Positions 61,462 through 64,000 of a stretch of 64,000 nucleotides of DNA are shown here, in pieces. The stretch lies in the NCBI RefSeq assembly GCF_022267315.1, contig NZ_JAIKLE010000018.1:1-64000 (forward strand), in the 5' to 3' direction. The notes under the pieces are model-generated. The model had not been told where the DNA came from and did no database searches. It saw only the letters and a list, made by a program, of their open reading frames with translations. This stretch comes from Maribellus maritimus. Its GTDB lineage: Bacteria > Bacteroidota > Bacteroidia > Bacteroidales > Prolixibacteraceae. Both the position numbers and the translations under genes were made by a program. The first letter of the stretch is position 1; the number at the start of each line of letters is the position of its first letter.

Positions 61462-62752
61462 ATTCATATTCCTGAATTATCGTACCGGTAAGCCGCAACA
61501 ATGCAGTGTGGGAATCAATAAAATTATAAATTGCTTCCAGTCTTTGTTGCGCAGCATTTAAATAAATATTCTGAACATCGCGAAAATTAAAAGAATTGAT
61601 AGCTCCTGCTTCAAACTTTTCACGCGAAATCTGAAGATTCAATTTTGCTGCTTGAAGATTTTCATTAGCTACGTCCAGTAACTCTTTCCGCACCTGATAA
61701 AATTCAAATAAATTGGAAAGGCTATTGGTTAAATCATGTTGCATCTCTCCAATCTCAACCGTTCCCACTTCCTCATCAATCTTTGCTATTTGCAGGGCAC
61801 GTTTTCGGTTTCCACCGCTAAAAAGATTAAAACTTAGTGTAAAGTTTCCATAAAATGATGCTGAATTCGCCCAGTTTGTACCCGAATTTTCGAAAGCGGT
61901 TCTTGCGCTGTTTCCATTCGCTCCGCCTGAAAAATCCAAGCTTGGAGAGAATGCACTTTTAGCCGAAGCAACTGCATTTTCCAGTAAACGCTGATTTACA
62001 TATTGATTCTGCAAACTTTTGTTGTTCTCAAACATCTGTGTTCCCAGTTCTGCCAATGAATAATCCACCGGAATTGCCTCAAAACTGTCGGTCAGATTAT
62101 AGGCAACATTACCGTTTTCCGCCATCAGATAATTTAAATCTCTAAGTGCATTCTTGTATGCCACCTCCTGCAACATAAATCCGGCTCTGTCAGAAAGGTA
62201 AGAATTCTGTGCCTGTAAAACATCATAGGTTACAAACGTTCCAAAGGCTTTTCTTTCTTCTGCCTGTCTGTACCTGTCTTCCGAAAGCGACATCACCTCG
62301 CGATAGACTTCAAGCTTTTCTTTCTCAAGCAAAACAGTATAATACGAGAGGATAACAGATTGAATCGTACTTTCTACCATAATAGCGGTATTTTGTTTTG
62401 AAAGTTGTTCAAGCTCCTCAAATCGTTGTTTGGCAATTCGAACTGACCAACCGTCAAATAATGTCCAATTCAAACTTGCACCTCCGGTAAACCTGTTTAC
62501 CGTAGTGTTTTCACCTTCCGAAATATTATAGGAATTATTGTCGGCCAACGACAAATTCATGTAAGGATATCTTCCGGCGTTTCCCCAGTTATTTTGAATT
62601 TCTGCGATTTGCTGTTCACCGCGAATAATTTTCATTTGATAATTATTCTCAAGGGCTCTTTCAACAGCTTTATTCAAACTTAATGGCTGTTGAGCTAAAG
62701 CAACAAAACCTGTAAAAACAAACAGGATTAATATTGAAACTATTTTTTTCAT
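61460..62752 (-). CDS. TolC-family outer-membrane channel (second copy)
   Basis: The 430-residue exported protein has a signal ending VALAQ. The OEP repeats start LNKAVERALENNYQMKIIRGEQQIAE. The second half has NLQAAKLNLQISREKFEAGAINSFNFRDVQNIYLNAAQQRLEA. It shares one base with the stop of the upstream RND permease gene (TAATG), so it is translationally coupled. It is distinct from the TolC at 44722 and belongs to a second efflux system. Confidence 0.95.
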   Translation of the reverse strand: MKKIVSILILFVFTGFVALAQQPLSLNKAVERALENNYQMKIIRGEQQIAEIQNNWGNAGRYPYMNLSLADNNSYNISEGENTTVNRFTGGASLNWTLFDGWSVRIAKQRFEELEQLSKQNTAIMVESTIQSVILSYYTVLLEKEKLEVYREVMSLSEDRYRQAEERKAFGTFVTYDVLQAQNSYLSDRAGFMLQEVAYKNALRDLNYLMAENGNVAYNLTDSFEAIPVDYSLAELGTQMFENNKSLQNQYVNQRLLENAVASAKSAFSPSLDFSGGANGNSARTAFENSGTNWANSASFYGNFTLSFNLFSGGNRKRALQIAKIDEEVGTVEIGEMQHDLTNSLSNLFEFYQVRKELLDVANENLQAAKLNLQISREKFEAGAINSFNFRDVQNIYLNAAQQRLEAIYNFIDSHTALLRLTGTIIQEYE

Positions 62753-64000
62753 TATTCGTTCTCTTTTTCAGGTTTCTTCCCGTTATCTATTTTCACCTGC
62801 GCATGTATCCATGCAATCTCTACTTCTTCCGGAGAAAACTCACGTCCATACCAGAACTTTCTGACTGTTCGACGAATATCGTTTAGCACTAAAATCAGAG
62901 CAGGAAAAAACAAAAGAATAAAAAAGGTACCAAACAATACACCATAAACCAATGAAATGGCCATAGGAATAAGAAACTGTGCCTGGAAACTCTTTTCCAG
63001 AATCAAAGGATACAAGCCAAAAGACGTTGTTAATGAGGTTAGAATAATGGGACGCAATCTTGTTTTTCCTGCTTCAACAATTGCATCTTTTACTTTTTTC
63101 CCTTCAACAATCAGTGAATTAAATTTTGACATAAAAACCACAGAATCATTTATTATCACTCCCGTTAAAGCAACAATTCCCCATAAACTTAATATCGACA
63201 ATGGTTTTCCGTGTAAGCCATGCCCCCAAACTGAACCTAAAACAGAAATGGGAACTAAAATAAGTATGAGTAATGGTTGCTCAAATGATTTAAAGTTTAT
63301 CATCAAAATAAATATAATGGCGAGAAAAGCCATTGGGAAAAGAAACATTAAATCGCCCATACTCCGCTCACTTTCTCTCTGTTGTCCCTGAAACTCTACA
63401 CTTAATCCCGGGTAAAGCATTTTTAGTTCAGGTATTATATCAGCTTTTATCTGATCCAGTATTTCTGTAACCGATGCATCGGGATCAACCAGGTCGGCAT
63501 TTACTCTTATCTCACGTTTTCCATTAAAACGATTAATGTTAACAGGCCCGCGTTTTAGTTCGTAATCGACCAACTCCGTTAACGGAAATTCTCCCTGTGG
63601 TGTTTTTATCCTCATTGCTTCCATTTGCCCGATTCGTGCTCTTCCTTCAGCCGGATATCTCACCCAAATTCTAAGTTCATCGCGACCTTCCTGCAGGCGT
63701 TGTGCTTGTCCTCCGTAAAAGCCTTGGCGCACCTGATTGGCAATGCTTGATTCCGTAAACCCCAACATATATGCTTTTGGCTTTAGTTTGAGTAATATTT
63801 CCTGTTTCCCCATCGCATTTGTATTCACAATGTCCTTTAATTGAGGAAGCTCATGTAATCGCTCCATCAAATAGTCCCGAGCGGCTTCCAGCTCCTGAAT
63901 ATTTCTGGAAAGTAAACCAACTGAGACAGGATCTCCAAACCGGTTCCGTGCACCAATCGTATATTTTTCCGCCTCGGGAACCAGCCCAACCTTCTGTCGT
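62752..64000 (-). CDS. RND efflux permease, C-terminal part (runs off right edge)
   Basis: The frame is open to the right edge; ~415 C-terminal residues are visible. They contain the end of the second periplasmic loop (GFYGGQAQRLQEGRDELRIWVRYP, GPVNINRFNGKREIRVNADL) and the last helices, with LMFLFPMAFLAIIFILMINFKSFEQPLLILILVPISVLG. VALTGVIINDSVVFMSKFN replaces the usual helix-10 GLxxKNxIL, so the proton-relay Lys of AcrB-type pumps is not at that position. This marks a different RND subgroup from the permease at 41697. TolC follows directly. Confidence 0.93.
   Translation of the reverse strand, partial: RQKVGLVPEAEKYTIGARNRFGDPVSVGLLSRNIQELEAARDYLMERLHELPQLKDIVNTNAMGKQEILLKLKPKAYMLGFTESSIANQVRQGFYGGQAQRLQEGRDELRIWVRYPAEGRARIGQMEAMRIKTPQGEFPLTELVDYELKRGPVNINRFNGKREIRVNADLVDPDASVTEILDQIKADIIPELKMLYPGLSVEFQGQQRESERSMGDLMFLFPMAFLAIIFILMINFKSFEQPLLILILVPISVLGSVWGHGLHGKPLSILSLWGIVALTGVIINDSVVFMSKFNSLIVEGKKVKDAIVEAGKTRLRPIILTSLTTSFGLYPLILEKSFQAQFLIPMAISLVYGVLFGTFFILLFFPALILVLNDIRRTVRKFWYGREFSPEEVEIAWIHAQVKIDNGKKPEKENE

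Noticed and set aside
1-64000. tRNA, rRNA, insertion sequence or prophage genes
   Set aside because: No cloverleaf-like segment, rRNA block, transposase, integrase or phage structural gene was recognised on reading.

Overview
The window is chromosomal DNA from a Bacteroidota bacterium. The evidence is a SusC/SusD pair under an ECF sigma/FecR anti-sigma switch, STN-domain TonB-linked porins, S1 sulfatases, BlaI/M56-BlaR1 regulation, AT-rich leaders without clear Shine-Dalgarno sites, and promoters of the TTTG-N19-21-TAnnTTTG type. Free-living or marine Marinilabiliales-type polymer degraders are a plausible home, but that is inference. No rRNA, tRNA, CRISPR array, integrase or transposase gene was seen.

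1-10.8 kb: a polysaccharide-utilisation locus. On the minus strand the order is ECF sigma factor, FecR anti-sigma, SusC, SusD, terminator, an S1 sulfatase with CSPSR, then an S1 sulfatase with CAPSR that runs off the left edge. A GH29 alpha-L-fucosidase is divergent. Together they suggest a sulfated, fucosylated glycan substrate. 10.9-16.0 kb: a tight four-gene operon of GT2 glycosyltransferase, GalT/Ap4A-phosphorylase-like DUF4922 protein, signal-less SpoIID/LytB protein and AmpG-like permease, possibly a cell-wall or glycan recycling module. 16-24.3 kb: DUF2752 and CD225 membrane proteins, an outer-membrane beta-barrel receptor, and a BlaI/BlaR1 pair. The BlaR1 is a very long fusion carrying carboxypeptidase-regulatory, TonB-C and three TonB-plug-like repeats, and a dyad operator lies over its promoter.

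24-33.5 kb: two successive divergent pairs of a peroxiredoxin and a Tat-exported Gfo/Idh/MocA oxidoreductase, followed by patatin phospholipase, a PD40 beta-propeller protein, an aldo/keto reductase and an exported MEMO-family protein. 33.6-37.2 kb: a periplasmic protein divergent from an RprXY-like two-component system, with phased GTTAA repeats between them. 37.3-40.4 kb: sugar-acid type enzymes (SDR, TIM-barrel isomerase, MazG, 3-dehydro-L-gulonate 2-dehydrogenase). 40.6-46.1 kb: a complete RND efflux operon (adaptor, permease, TolC).

46.1-61.4 kb: an accessory stretch of mostly single genes separated by long non-coding spacers. The genes are two SDRs, AraC, alpha/beta hydrolase, methyltransferase, Crp/Fnr regulator with a duplicated palindrome, serine hydrolase, ExbB-like protein, LytTR regulator, RHS-like lipoproteins (one frameshifted), CPBP protease, GFA protein and a DUF4870 relic. 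The spacers hold a 21-bp semi-palindromic tandem repeat and a nearly identical 113-bp dispersed repeat, and look like a mosaic or cassette-like region. 61.4-64 kb: a strong terminator, then TolC and a second RND permease on the minus strand, cut by the right edge.
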